Source of the DNA: Bacteroides acidifaciens
GTDB taxonomy: Bacteria; Bacteroidota; Bacteroidia; Bacteroidales; Bacteroidaceae
Length of the DNA stretch: 64,000 bases
Assembly (NCBI RefSeq): GCF_024623065.1
Contig: NZ_JANJZR010000011.1
Span: 1 to 64,000, forward strand
Reading direction: 5' to 3'
In this document: positions 34,362 through 43,030 of the stretch, piece by piece
Layout of the letters: every line of letters begins with the position of its first letter
Position numbering within the stretch: the stretch's first letter is position 1
Translations under genes and position numbers: made by a program
Notes under the pieces: generated by a model
Told to the model about the DNA's origin: nothing
Seen by the model: only the letters and a program-made list of their open reading frames with translations
Databases searched by the model: none

Positions 34362-34736
34362 ATGGAATTTACAGGAAAAATTATCGCTATACTCCCCCCA
34401 AGAGGCGGAGTTTCAAAGACTAGCGGCAACGAGTGGAAAGCACAAGAGTTCGTTATCGAAAACCACGACCAATACCCGCGCAAAATGTGTTTCGATGTAT
34501 TCGGTGCGGACAAAATCGAGCAGTTCAACATCCAGATGGGCGAAGAACTAACCGTATCATTCGACGTTGACGCCCGCCAATGGCAAGACCGTTGGTTCAA
34601 CAGCATCCGTGCATGGAAAGTTGAACGTGTCGGCGCAGGTGCTCCGATGGCTCCGGGTGCCCCCGTTCCACCGCCGGCTCCGTCAGCAACTCCAGCTTTC
34701 ACTCCGGGCGATGTAAAAGACGACCTGCCGTTTTAA
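34362..34736 (+). CDS. DUF3127 protein with an SSB-like C-terminal tail
   Basis: The 124-residue protein begins MEFTGKIIAILPPRGGVSKT and has the OB-like pattern of DUF3127 (VFGADKIEQF, LTVSFDVDARQWQDRWFNS). A flexible Pro/Ala-rich linker (about 92-114, APGAPVPPPAPSATPAF) follows, then the terminal peptide DVKDDLPF. Single-stranded-DNA binding proteins end in the same way (acidic, then PF). This suggests a DNA-binding or SSB-like role, but no direct evidence is available. It is divergent from dnaN and has its own terminator. Confidence 0.85.
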   Translation: MEFTGKIIAILPPRGGVSKTSGNEWKAQEFVIENHDQYPRKMCFDVFGADKIEQFNIQMGEELTVSFDVDARQWQDRWFNSIRAWKVERVGAGAPMAPGAPVPPPAPSATPAFTPGDVKDDLPF

Positions 34737-34773
34737 GCCGAAAATATTCCGCTTGACGATACAGATAAAAAAG

Positions 34774-34810
34774 ACTTCTGGTGAGAATGATTCTTACCGG
34801 GAGTTTTTTT
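34774..34810 (+). terminator. terminator of the DUF3127 gene
   Basis: Imperfect arms ACTTCTGGTGAGAA and TTCTTACCGGGAGT with a 3-nt loop are followed by a run of seven T. Confidence 0.8.
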
Positions 34811-35269
34811 ATGCCCACACTTTGTAAAGATTCCGCCACGGGCTGAAAAGGCTTTCCTCCGGGGATGGACGGCACTCTGCTGCGGGACGGAAAAAATCTG
34901 TCCACAGGTTACGGAAGGAATCAGGCAACATCAACCACAATACTTCTCCTTTTCTCAGAATCCCGTTTTCCTTTTCTCAAAATTCCATCAGCAACAAGAG
35001 CAGTTTTTTCTATTTCTTTTTCTTTCTGTTCTTATATTCTTCTCTATTCTCTTGGGTTATGATTATTTTTTACACCCTACTAGAAGGCGTTTCAGAAGTT
35101 TTTTCTGACGAAAAAAGAGGCATACTTTTCGACTAGCTTTTGTAGGTTTTCCGTAGATATTCCATTAAGGGTTCATTGGGTTTTCTACTTTTCAAATCCA
35201 ATAATTCTTAGTTGCCCCCTTCTGCCACATAGAAAAACAGACTGTCGGATGAGATTTCCGAGCAGGATT
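34811..35269. other. gene-free stretch with a long pyrimidine-rich tract
   Basis: I see no gene here. The stretch from about 34935 to 35055 is dominated by T and C on the plus strand (CTTTTCTC repeated, then TTTCTTTTTCTTTCTG). The right part contains a short hairpin (GTTTCAGAAG near 35090 against CTTTTCG). It serves as the 3' flank of the next gene on the minus strand. Confidence 0.4.
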
Positions 35270-36844
35270 CTACTCGGTTTTATACCACAAAACGATATTG
35301 GGATACACCACTCCATCGGCACAGGTGAACTGAGCAAAAAGTATAAAATTACGAAAAAAACCGGAGTTGCGCAGGAAGAAATCCGGCACGAAATGGACTT
35401 GTTTTTCCGCCTGATGGAACAGATGGTCAAAGTCTGCCATCAGCATGAAATGATAAGAATCAGAGAGGCTATCCATTCCCGCCCGATACGCTATCGCTCC
35501 ATCAAGCACATCACCTTTATCCAACTGCCGTATATAGCGCGACAGACTGCCCTCATCAGGAGCCAGCAATAGACGCCCGCCATAGAATACGGCATACATA
35601 TACGATGTCGGTTCCACAAAAGTGGTCAGTTGCGCAAACAACGTTGTTTGAGACAAGCGATAGACGGAATATGCCTTGTTGGCGGTATAACAAAAAGTTA
35701 TACGAGGTGTCTTCACCCCTTCTTCAGCCGGGGCAGTGTTGACAAGTGAGCGCAACTTCCGTTCCGCTTCCGTCACATCCAGCACAGACAGGCTCAGAAC
35801 AGCCGCCGCACCCTGCAATGTGTCTTCCTGCTGAAACAGGCAGGCTACCAAGTCGTGTCCGGTATTCTCCATCAGATAGCACGATAATTCCCGGTTTCTT
35901 TCCTGCATCTCGGTAGTACGACCTGCGGTCGCATATGCCTGCATGCCTCCGTAAGAGAGCAAGGACGTCCAGTCCGTGATGCTTTGTCTGCTGAAATAAA
36001 AAGCTGTAGAAGGTAACACTTCACTTGGAAATCCTTTCACGGATTCCTGTTGGCGAAGCAGGTTGATAAAGTTAAAACAGGTATCGGTGTCATGACTGAC
36101 TCCTGTAAAATAAATAAAATCATCCTTCATCTTCATATCGAATTCCGTCCATCCCATCATGCCGTTCACACGGGTGTATATAGTGGCAGTAGCCGTACTT
36201 TTCTTTGAAGCAAGCACTCCCATGAACGTAGGGTCGTACGCCAGTGAGCCACCTTTCTTATAGACATCAATAACATCTTCCACCAATTTCTTTTGGAAAC
36301 TCAGCACCATGAAATCGGGTGTGAGATAGCAGGCGAGGAAATCGCCATCCGACAGGGGGTAAATCATTATTTCCTCTCCTTTGTAGTCGAATTTCTTCGG
36401 TGGATAGAGCGACGAAATGTATTTCTGCGTGAATCTGCCAATCAATTCCCTGTCTCCATTTCCCAAACGGCAATAAAGTACCTGATTACGGTCGTTATCC
36501 GGCTCGTGGAAGCTAATCAGCATTTGATTCATTTGCCGGCTCAAGCCGTGAGGAGTATCTTCCGAAAATGCATAGAGCGACTGTTTCAGGCAAGAGAAAA
36601 GTTTGGAGACATGTAGATATTGGTGGTTCTTGCTACACGTCAAACCGTCTATTTCGGTGACAAACCCGAGCACATCATCGGTTGCAAATACTGCGGAAGC
36701 GGTGGTCGGCACCAGTTCGTAGAGGTTGAAATCCTTCTGTCCTTCGGCTGCCGACAGTCTGAAAAAAGAGTATAAAACGAAACCTGCGCACAAGAGTACA
36801 ACAGAAGAAGTGACCGCTATTTTCACTATCGTACGAAGCTTCAT
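35270..36844 (-). CDS. membrane-anchored protein of unknown function (524 residues)
   Basis: One N-terminal membrane segment (about residues 10-28, VTSSVVLLCAGFVLYSF) anchors a large exported domain. The domain shows the beta-rich pattern of Bacteroidetes proteins with DUF3352-like repeats (FYFSRQSITDWTSLL, GDVLDGAIAYRAGM, FMLMADFDHLF), but I cannot fix the family. It has no catalytic motif that I recognise. It is 83 nt after the PhnP-like gene in the same direction and could be the last gene of that run. Confidence 0.75.
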   Translation of the reverse strand: MKLRTIVKIAVTSSVVLLCAGFVLYSFFRLSAAEGQKDFNLYELVPTTASAVFATDDVLGFVTEIDGLTCSKNHQYLHVSKLFSCLKQSLYAFSEDTPHGLSRQMNQMLISFHEPDNDRNQVLYCRLGNGDRELIGRFTQKYISSLYPPKKFDYKGEEIMIYPLSDGDFLACYLTPDFMVLSFQKKLVEDVIDVYKKGGSLAYDPTFMGVLASKKSTATATIYTRVNGMMGWTEFDMKMKDDFIYFTGVSHDTDTCFNFINLLRQQESVKGFPSEVLPSTAFYFSRQSITDWTSLLSYGGMQAYATAGRTTEMQERNRELSCYLMENTGHDLVACLFQQEDTLQGAAAVLSLSVLDVTEAERKLRSLVNTAPAEEGVKTPRITFCYTANKAYSVYRLSQTTLFAQLTTFVEPTSYMYAVFYGGRLLLAPDEGSLSRYIRQLDKGDVLDGAIAYRAGMDSLSDSYHFMLMADFDHLFHQAEKQVHFVPDFFLRNSGFFRNFILFAQFTCADGVVYPNIVLWYKTE

Positions 36845-36927
36845 AATATTCGCTGTTTATCGGTTAGATGCAAAAATAATAAATTCTACAAAGAAAACAA
36901 AACTTTTGCTAAATATTTTACCAACAA

Positions 36928-37686
36928 TCAGAGATAGATTTCCAATCCGTCATATGCCAGGTGAATATCGTCCGGAAGTTCCCGTTCAACCTCGGCATGC
37001 AAGCCCATATCATGGCTCATATGTATAAAGTAGGTTTTCTTTGCCTGAATACGCCGCGCGACTGCCAATGCTTCTTCCAAACTCTGATGCGTAGGATGCG
37101 GGACAATCCGTAGTGCATTCATTATCAAAACATCTATCCCCGCCAATTGTTCAAAAGATTCTTCGGGCATGGTCAGCATATCGGTGATATAACCCAGCTT
37201 CCCGATGCGGTAACCCAGAATCGGCAAGCGTCCATGTATCACGCGCAGGGGAAGCACCTCGGTCTGATTTATGGAGAAGCGCTGCCCCGGTTCTATTTCC
37301 TGCAAAGGGATGTCTGGCACGCCGGGGTAACGATGGTCTACGAAACAGTAGGGCATGCGCAGGCGCAATGCTTTCGCTACATATTCTTCGGCATAAATCG
37401 GCACGGAACCGAAGCGACAGAAGGGACGCAAATCATCCAGTCCGCCTACGTGGTCGTAGTGTTCATGCGTTATGAGCACACCGTCTATCCGTTCGTAAGG
37501 GAGATGCAATACTTGTTCCCGGAAATCGGGACCGCAGTCTATCAGTATCCGTGCATCGTCTGTCTCTACGATGGCGGATGCACGCAAACGGTTATCTTTC
37601 GGGTTGGCAGAAGTACAGACTGCACATGTACAGCCTATTTGGGGTACTCCCGTCGATGTTCCACTTCCTATGATTCTTACTTTCAT
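36928..37686 (-). CDS. metallo-beta-lactamase-fold hydrolase (PhnP-like)
   Basis: The 252-residue protein shows the MBL core HEHYDH (His74, His76, Asp78, His79), further GCTCAVCTS cysteines at 19-24 that form the extra zinc site of PhnP-type enzymes, and HSLEEAL and FIHMSHDM near the end. PhnP hydrolyses ribosyl 1,2-cyclic phosphates. Without phn genes here the substrate is only suggested. It begins 9 nt after the murB stop codon, so they are cotranscribed. Confidence 0.9.
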   Translation of the reverse strand: MKVRIIGSGTSTGVPQIGCTCAVCTSANPKDNRLRASAIVETDDARILIDCGPDFREQVLHLPYERIDGVLITHEHYDHVGGLDDLRPFCRFGSVPIYAEEYVAKALRLRMPYCFVDHRYPGVPDIPLQEIEPGQRFSINQTEVLPLRVIHGRLPILGYRIGKLGYITDMLTMPEESFEQLAGIDVLIMNALRIVPHPTHQSLEEALAVARRIQAKKTYFIHMSHDMGLHAEVERELPDDIHLAYDGLEIYL

Positions 37687-37695
37687 TTCTCGTTA

Positions 37696-38688
37696 TCAGA
37701 CAAAATTTACTTCGGGATGAATGTCGATGCCGAACTTCTCACGCACGGAAACTCTCACTGCATCCGAAAGCGCAATAATATCACTACCTTTCGCTCCGCC
37801 CCGATTCACAAGGACGAGTGCCTGTTTATCGTGCACTGCCGCAGGCCCCAGGGATTTTCCTTTCCATCCGCATTGGTCTATCATCCATCCCGCAGGGATT
37901 TTGACCTGACCATCGGCCAGTTCATAATAAGGTATCTGCGGATATTCTTGTTGCAGTACCAGCAATTTTTCTTTAGGAACAATGGGGTTCATAAAGAAAC
38001 TGCCTGCATTTCCCATCACTTTCGGGTCAGGCAGCTTACTTTCGCGAATGTCAATGATTACTTTCCGGACTACCGGCAGCGTCAGTTCAGGGTATTTGCC
38101 AAGTTCCTGGCGGATGGTTCCGTAGTCCAATGTGTAATATTCTTCCTTGCTAAGCCGGAATCGCACATAGGTAACAAAGACCGACTTATTCTCAGGACGC
38201 TTGAAGATGCTATTGCGGTAGGCATATCCACATTCTTCTATGGAGTAAACACGTTGGTCGCCTTGAATGTTCACTGTCTCTACGGCGGTTATCAGGTCTT
38301 TCACTTCGACACCGTAGGCTCCGATATTCTGCACGGCGCCCGCTCCCACTTCACCAGGAATCAAGGAGAGATTTTCTGCTCCATACCATCCGTGTGCCAC
38401 GCAGTATGCCACGAAGTCGTCCCATACGACGCCCGCCCCTACCCGCACAGATACGGTGCGCTCATCTTCTTCCGTCACTTCGATGCCTTCAATACATGAA
38501 TGGAGTATCAGCCCGTCATAGTCTTTGGTAAACAGCAGGTTGCTTCCGCCACCTATATGCAAAAAAGGTGTCGTAACGGCACCTTGCGCAATCTGTTGTT
38601 GCAACTCTTCAACTGAAGCATATTCTAAAAAACGGGCGGCACTGACATCAATGCCGAATGTATTGTGAGACAAAAGGGAATACATCAT
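37696..38688 (-). CDS. murB: UDP-N-acetylenolpyruvoylglucosamine reductase
   Basis: The 330-residue FAD enzyme shows the FAD-binding loop [36 protein letters not shown], the proton donor in [10 protein letters not shown] and the terminal HPEVNFV glutamate. It reduces UDP-GlcNAc-enolpyruvate to UDP-MurNAc in peptidoglycan synthesis. It sits between the DUF4348 lipoprotein gene and the PhnP-like gene. The next Met (one codon later) is an equally possible start. Confidence 0.96.
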   Translation of the reverse strand: MMYSLLSHNTFGIDVSAARFLEYASVEELQQQIAQGAVTTPFLHIGGGSNLLFTKDYDGLILHSCIEGIEVTEEDERTVSVRVGAGVVWDDFVAYCVAHGWYGAENLSLIPGEVGAGAVQNIGAYGVEVKDLITAVETVNIQGDQRVYSIEECGYAYRNSIFKRPENKSVFVTYVRFRLSKEEYYTLDYGTIRQELGKYPELTLPVVRKVIIDIRESKLPDPKVMGNAGSFFMNPIVPKEKLLVLQQEYPQIPYYELADGQVKIPAGWMIDQCGWKGKSLGPAAVHDKQALVLVNRGGAKGSDIIALSDAVRVSVREKFGIDIHPEVNFV

Positions 38689-38705
38689 CTATACTGTTTT
38701 AGGGG

Positions 38706-38755
38706 TTACATACTTTTAAGAGTTATATACTTGTAAGAGCTATATACTTGTATCT
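38706..38755. repeat. short tandem repeats at the 3' end of the DUF4348 gene
   Basis: The 17-bp unit AGAGTTATATACTTGTA occurs twice (about 38719-38752) with a more degenerate copy before it. The right-hand unit overlaps the last codons (ThrSerIle) and stop of the lipoprotein gene, so the array looks like a local duplication of the gene's end. Confidence 0.65.
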
Positions 38756-39588
38756 TCAAATTTATACAGTTTCCATTCTCCGGCTTTCCGGTGGAAATAA
38801 AGGATGTTGGAAAAACCGTTGCCGATGCCCTTCAATGCCAAGATTTTCATCGTAGAGTTATCGTCGTTCCGTTGCCCATAGTTGATATTGGAAAGGCGTT
38901 CGGAAGGCAGTTCGGGCTTGAAGGCAAACCATTGGTTCAAGTCGAGACTCGTTTCAAGTATGGAGAAGTCATCGTCCGGGTCGCTGGTGACAAAAGCCAA
39001 CGGGTCATTCACACGCTGACTCTGAAAAAGGCTGTCGGTGGCAAAACGACCGAAAAACTCGACAAAGTTCTCGTTGTCATTCGGCTCGATAGGGCGCTGG
39101 TTGATTGCTTCCAGTATCCATGCGCCTTTGATACGCTCAAAATAATATCGCTTCATCATCCGCGTCTTGACGAATATCCATTCGACCTGTACGGACGTAA
39201 GCGAAGTATCTCCTACCAAGTCCATATCTTCTTCCTTATCAAACAAGAGCGTATAATAGTGTTGTTTGGTAAACAAGTTATCGTGCATCCAATGATATTC
39301 GTCGATTTCCAACTTTTTTTCTCCATTGTAGTAGGGCAACGGGAATTTCACACGCTGACGCTGTAATACTTCATCGGAAGCAAAATTATAGATAAAATCG
39401 TCGAAAGATTCGTCAGCCTGTATAGGCTGCGGCTCTTCCGGCAATTTATCTTCGGGGATAGAATCGGCTTGATGCCAGATTGAATCCACCTCGTGAGTAA
39501 TAGATGCGAAGGGGTCAATATTGTTTTTCTTGTTGCCACAAGAACCCAGTATGCTGAACAATATGACCCCTGCGATTAGTTTTTTCAT
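38740..39588 (-). CDS. DUF4348 lipoprotein
   Basis: The 282-residue protein has a lipobox (FSILGSCGNKK; Cys17) and then an Asn/Asp-rich linker. The DUF4348 domain follows, with two internal repeats beginning DESFDDFIYNFASDEVLQRQRV and NENFVEFFGRFATDSLFQSQRV, each followed by a PLxY/F segment. The family is Bacteroidetes-specific and uncharacterised. It is probably outer-membrane-anchored in the periplasm. Its first base overlaps the stop codon of the threonine dehydrogenase gene, so translation may be coupled, though a functional link is unlikely. Confidence 0.85.
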   Translation of the reverse strand: MKKLIAGVILFSILGSCGNKKNNIDPFASITHEVDSIWHQADSIPEDKLPEEPQPIQADESFDDFIYNFASDEVLQRQRVKFPLPYYNGEKKLEIDEYHWMHDNLFTKQHYYTLLFDKEEDMDLVGDTSLTSVQVEWIFVKTRMMKRYYFERIKGAWILEAINQRPIEPNDNENFVEFFGRFATDSLFQSQRVNDPLAFVTSDPDDDFSILETSLDLNQWFAFKPELPSERLSNINYGQRNDDNSTMKILALKGIGNGFSNILYFHRKAGEWKLYKFEDTSI

Positions 39589-40541
39589 TATTTCAGTTTC
39601 TCTCTTAACTTTTCAAGCATATCCACTGTCATGCTTTCCAAATCGTAAGCCGGCTTCCACCCCCACTCTTCACGAGCACAAGTGTCGTCCAGGCTATCAG
39701 GCCAACTATCGGCGATGCGCTGCTTCAAGGGGTCGATGTCATAAACCATCTCGAATTGCGGCACGTGCTTCTTGATTGCCTGATAAATCGTTTCCGGGTC
39801 GAAACTCATAGAAGCGATATTGAAAGCATTGCGGTGTATCAATTTTGTCGGATCGGCTTCCATCAGCGTAATGGCTGCGTTGAGCGCGTCCGGCATATAC
39901 ATCATATCCATCAGGGTGCCTTGTTTGATAGGACACACGAATTTCTCCCCTTTTACCGCCGAGTAATAAATGTCGACAGCATAATCGGTGGTTCCGCCAC
40001 CGGGAGGTGTCACGTTCGAGATAATGCCCGGAAAACGGACAGCACGAGTGTCAACACCATATTTGTTAAAATAATAGTCGCTCAGCAACTCTGTGGTTAC
40101 TTTAGTGACTCCGTACATCGTACGAGGACGCTGAATAGTATCCTGCGGTGTTTGTGTGTGCGGCGTTGTCGCACCGAAAGAACCGATAGAACTGGGAGTG
40201 AAAACGGCGCATCCTTGTTCGCGCGCAACTTCCAGTACATTCCATAACCCGTCGATACCGATTTTCCAAGCCAGCTTGGGCTTCGATTCTGCCACGACCG
40301 ACAACAGCGCAGCAAGATTATAAATCGTATCAATCTGATACTCTTTTACCACAGAAGCGATTGCTTCTGCATCCGTTACATCAGCAATAGCTGACGGCCC
40401 GGACTCTTTCAACTCACCTTTAGGTTCTGCACCCGGGATGTAACCAGCTACTACATTTGCATTTCCGTAACGTTTACGTAGCTCCATCGTTAGTTCGGAG
40501 CCTATCTGTCCAGTGGCTCCAATAATCAAAATGTGTTTCAT
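39588..40541 (-). CDS. SDR-type L-threonine 3-dehydrogenase
   Basis: The 317-residue protein is an NAD-dependent epimerase/dehydratase-fold enzyme. IIGATGQIGSEL is the glycine-rich NAD loop, and YGVTKVTTELLSDYYFNKYG holds the catalytic Tyr/Lys. The C-terminal DPETIYQAIKKHVPQFEMVYD... DSLDDTCAREEWGWKPAYDLE matches threonine dehydrogenases of the SDR group. It oxidises threonine to 2-amino-3-oxobutyrate, which the divergent kbl product cleaves. Genomic pairing with kbl supports this choice over sugar epimerase. It faces away from kbl across a 130-bp intergenic region. Confidence 0.85.
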   Translation of the reverse strand: MKHILIIGATGQIGSELTMELRKRYGNANVVAGYIPGAEPKGELKESGPSAIADVTDAEAIASVVKEYQIDTIYNLAALLSVVAESKPKLAWKIGIDGLWNVLEVAREQGCAVFTPSSIGSFGATTPHTQTPQDTIQRPRTMYGVTKVTTELLSDYYFNKYGVDTRAVRFPGIISNVTPPGGGTTDYAVDIYYSAVKGEKFVCPIKQGTLMDMMYMPDALNAAITLMEADPTKLIHRNAFNIASMSFDPETIYQAIKKHVPQFEMVYDIDPLKQRIADSWPDSLDDTCAREEWGWKPAYDLESMTVDMLEKLREKLK

Positions 40542-40675
40542 TTTTTTTCGTACTTAAGTTGTTAAGCTAAATAGCGCACAAAGTAAGCACTTTTTTTTTA
40601 GATTTTAATCAAAAAGACATTGTTATTCCAAGAAAAATTGTGTCCTTTGTAATCGAACTTAATTACTCAAACACT

Positions 40676-41863
40676 ATGTACGGTAAAATGAAAGAATTCC
40701 TCAGCCAAACATTGGCTGAAATCAAAGAAGCCGGGCTTTACAAAGAAGAACGACTGATTGAAAGTGCGCAGCAAGCTGCCATCACTGTAAAAGGCAAAGA
40801 AGTGCTGAACTTCTGCGCTAACAATTATCTGGGACTGTCCAATCACCCACGACTGATTAAGGCGTCCCAAGAAATGATGAACCGACGCGGATACGGTATG
40901 TCGTCTGTCCGTTTCATCTGTGGAACACAAGATATACACAAGGAACTGGAAGCCGCTATCTCCGATTATTTCCAAACGGAAGATACGATTCTGTATGCTG
41001 CCTGCTTCGACGCGAACGGCGGGGTATTCGAACCGCTTTTCACCGAAGAGGATGCCATTATTTCGGACGCTCTGAACCATGCTTCTATTATCGACGGTGT
41101 CCGTCTGTGCAAGGCTAAACGTTACCGTTATGCTAACGCCGACATGAAGGACTTGGAAAGATGCCTGCAAGAGGCACAGGCACAACGTTTCCGCATTATC
41201 GTGACCGACGGTGTGTTCTCTATGGACGGTAACGTTGCTCCGATGGACCAGATTTGTGACCTCGCCGAGAAGTATGACGCGTTGGTAATGGTGGACGAGT
41301 CTCACTCTGCCGGTGTGGTAGGCGCTACGGGACATGGCGTAAGCGAACTATACAAGACTCACGGACGTGTGGATATTTATACCGGTACATTAGGCAAGGC
41401 TTTCGGTGGTGCATTGGGCGGATTTACTACCGGCCGGAAGGAGATTATTGATTTGCTGCGCCAACGCAGCCGTCCATACCTGTTCTCCAACTCATTGGCT
41501 CCGGGAATTATCGGTGCAAGCCTTGAGGTATTCAAGATGCTGAAAGAGAGCAATACACTGCATGACAAGCTCGTTGAAAACGTAAATTATTTCCGCGACA
41601 AGATGACGGCTGCGGGATTCGACATCAAGCCGACTCAGAGTGCTATCTGTGCCGTAATGCTGTATGACGCGAAGTTGTCGCAGATTTATGCCGCACGTAT
41701 GCAGGAAGAAGGTATCTATGTGACAGGTTTCTACTATCCGGTAGTGCCGAAAGACCAGGCACGCATCCGCGTACAAATCTCCGCAGGACACGAGAAGGAA
41801 CATCTCGACAAATGTATCGCTGCCTTTATCAAAGTAGGTAAAGAACTCGGCGTACTTAAGTAA
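40676..41863 (+). CDS. kbl: 2-amino-3-ketobutyrate CoA ligase (glycine C-acetyltransferase)
   Basis: The start MYGKMKEFLSQTLAEIKEAG at 40676 is preferred to a GTG 36 bases upstream because it fits the family N-terminus. The 395-residue fold-type I PLP enzyme has NFCANNYLGLSNHPRL, the DESHSAG aspartate loop and the PLP lysine in TGTLGKAFGGALGG. It converts 2-amino-3-oxobutyrate and CoA to glycine and acetyl-CoA. Together with the neighbouring dehydrogenase it degrades threonine. It ends in a strong terminator. Confidence 0.96.
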   Translation: MYGKMKEFLSQTLAEIKEAGLYKEERLIESAQQAAITVKGKEVLNFCANNYLGLSNHPRLIKASQEMMNRRGYGMSSVRFICGTQDIHKELEAAISDYFQTEDTILYAACFDANGGVFEPLFTEEDAIISDALNHASIIDGVRLCKAKRYRYANADMKDLERCLQEAQAQRFRIIVTDGVFSMDGNVAPMDQICDLAEKYDALVMVDESHSAGVVGATGHGVSELYKTHGRVDIYTGTLGKAFGGALGGFTTGRKEIIDLLRQRSRPYLFSNSLAPGIIGASLEVFKMLKESNTLHDKLVENVNYFRDKMTAAGFDIKPTQSAICAVMLYDAKLSQIYAARMQEEGIYVTGFYYPVVPKDQARIRVQISAGHEKEHLDKCIAAFIKVGKELGVLK

Positions 41864-41875
41864 AACATTTTCATG

Positions 41876-41934
41876 TCTTCCGTTGTTAGTATTGTAAGCA
41901 TAAGATTGCGGCAATATAACAACGGAAGATTTTT
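41876..41934 (+). terminator. kbl terminator
   Basis: Perfect arms TCTTCCGTTGTTA and TAACAACGGAAGA (13 bp) with a 28-nt loop are followed by five T. Confidence 0.85.
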
Positions 41935-41943
41935 AATTTACTT

Positions 41944-42375
41944 ATGGAAGAACTGACTCTCACTACTCCCGCCCTGCTTTTCTCGGCAGTTTCTCTGATT
42001 TTACTGGCTTACACCAATCGTTTTTTATCATATGCGCAGCTCGTACGCCAACTGCGTGACCGCTATATGGAGAATCCTACGGATATCACCGTAGCGCAAA
42101 TCGAAAACTTACGGAAACGGTTGAATCTCACGCGCACCATGCAAGGGCTGGGAATTGCAAGCCTGTTCCTCTGTGTAGTCAGCATGTTTTTTATCTATAT
42201 CGGGCTGCAACTGCTCTCTGCCTATGTGTTCGGAGTGGCTTTGTTGTTGCTTATCGCCTCTCTTGGCGTATCTTTCCGTGAAATACAGATTTCCACCCGC
42301 TCACTGGAGATTTACTTGGGAGCGATGGAGAAAAGACAAAAAAAGCTGTCAGAAAACACTTCCCGACAGCTCTGA
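41944..42375 (+). CDS. DUF2721 membrane protein
   Basis: The 143-residue protein has an N-terminal membrane segment (about 8-25), a short charged stretch (RQLRDRYMENPTDITVAQIE), two further adjacent hydrophobic segments (about 77-115) and a Lys-rich C-terminus. The pattern matches DUF2721, of unknown function. It follows kbl by 80 nt. The 3' end of its coding sequence contains the transcription terminator of the convergent ferritin gene. Confidence 0.85.
   Translation: MEELTLTTPALLFSAVSLILLAYTNRFLSYAQLVRQLRDRYMENPTDITVAQIENLRKRLNLTRTMQGLGIASLFLCVVSMFFIYIGLQLLSAYVFGVALLLLIASLGVSFREIQISTRSLEIYLGAMEKRQKKLSENTSRQL
42338..42371 (-). terminator. ftnA terminator embedded in the DUF2721 coding sequence
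   Basis: On the minus strand AGCTGTC and GACAGCT arms (42344-42350 and 42365-42371) with a 14-nt loop are followed by seven T. They lie 39 nt past the ferritin stop codon and inside the last codons of the opposite gene. Confidence 0.8.
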
Positions 42376-42409
42376 TTATATATATCTTTAAGATATTCTC
42401 AATCCATCA

Positions 42410-42889
42410 TCAACGTTGTCCCAATTGCGAGTCAACAAAGAAGATTCCTGCATCACCGACTTTCTTGAGTTTATCAACAATACCCTGTGCGGTAGCCTCT
42501 TCTTCTACCTGTTCGCGAACGAATCCCCACAGGAAATCTTGAGTAGCCTTGTCTTTTTCAGCAGCAGCCACGTCTACCAGCTTATCTATCAATTGAGAAA
42601 CATGACATTCATGTTTGTAAACGTGTTCGAATACTTCCAGCGGAGTGCCCCATCCGTTAGGTACCACATCTATTTTATCCACTTTTGCAGTACCTCCACG
42701 TTTGATAACATAATCTGCCATAGCATAAGCATGTTCCATTTCTTCTTGGGATTGCTTTTTCATCCAATGAGCAAAACCGCTGAAACCTTCTTTCTCAAAG
42801 TAGAAAGACATTGCCAGATACAGGTTAGCGGACCACATTTCAGCAGTAATCTGTTCGTTAATTGCATTCTGTAATTTTTCTGAAATCAT
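42410..42889 (-). CDS. ftnA: ferritin
   Basis: The start MISEKLQNAINEQ at 42889 is used; an ATG 16 codons upstream adds an implausible tail. The 159-residue non-heme ferritin shows the ferroxidase ligands: Glu in INEQITAEMWSANLYLAM, ExxH in SQEEMEHAYAM, and further Glu/Gln in REQVEEEATAQ. It oxidises and stores iron in a 24-subunit shell in the cytoplasm and protects anaerobes against oxidative stress. It has its own terminator. Confidence 0.95.
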   Translation of the reverse strand: MISEKLQNAINEQITAEMWSANLYLAMSFYFEKEGFSGFAHWMKKQSQEEMEHAYAMADYVIKRGGTAKVDKIDVVPNGWGTPLEVFEHVYKHECHVSQLIDKLVDVAAAEKDKATQDFLWGFVREQVEEEATAQGIVDKLKKVGDAGIFFVDSQLGQR

Positions 42890-43030
42890 AATCGTATTTT
42901 TTATTAAGTTGTTAATGTAGTTTCTTTTTGAACTCATTACAAAAATAATACGCTTTCAGTTAAGATTGTTGCATGTACCCTGTATTTTTAAACTACATTC
43001 ACATTTTGATTGTAATGGTTCATTGTCCAC

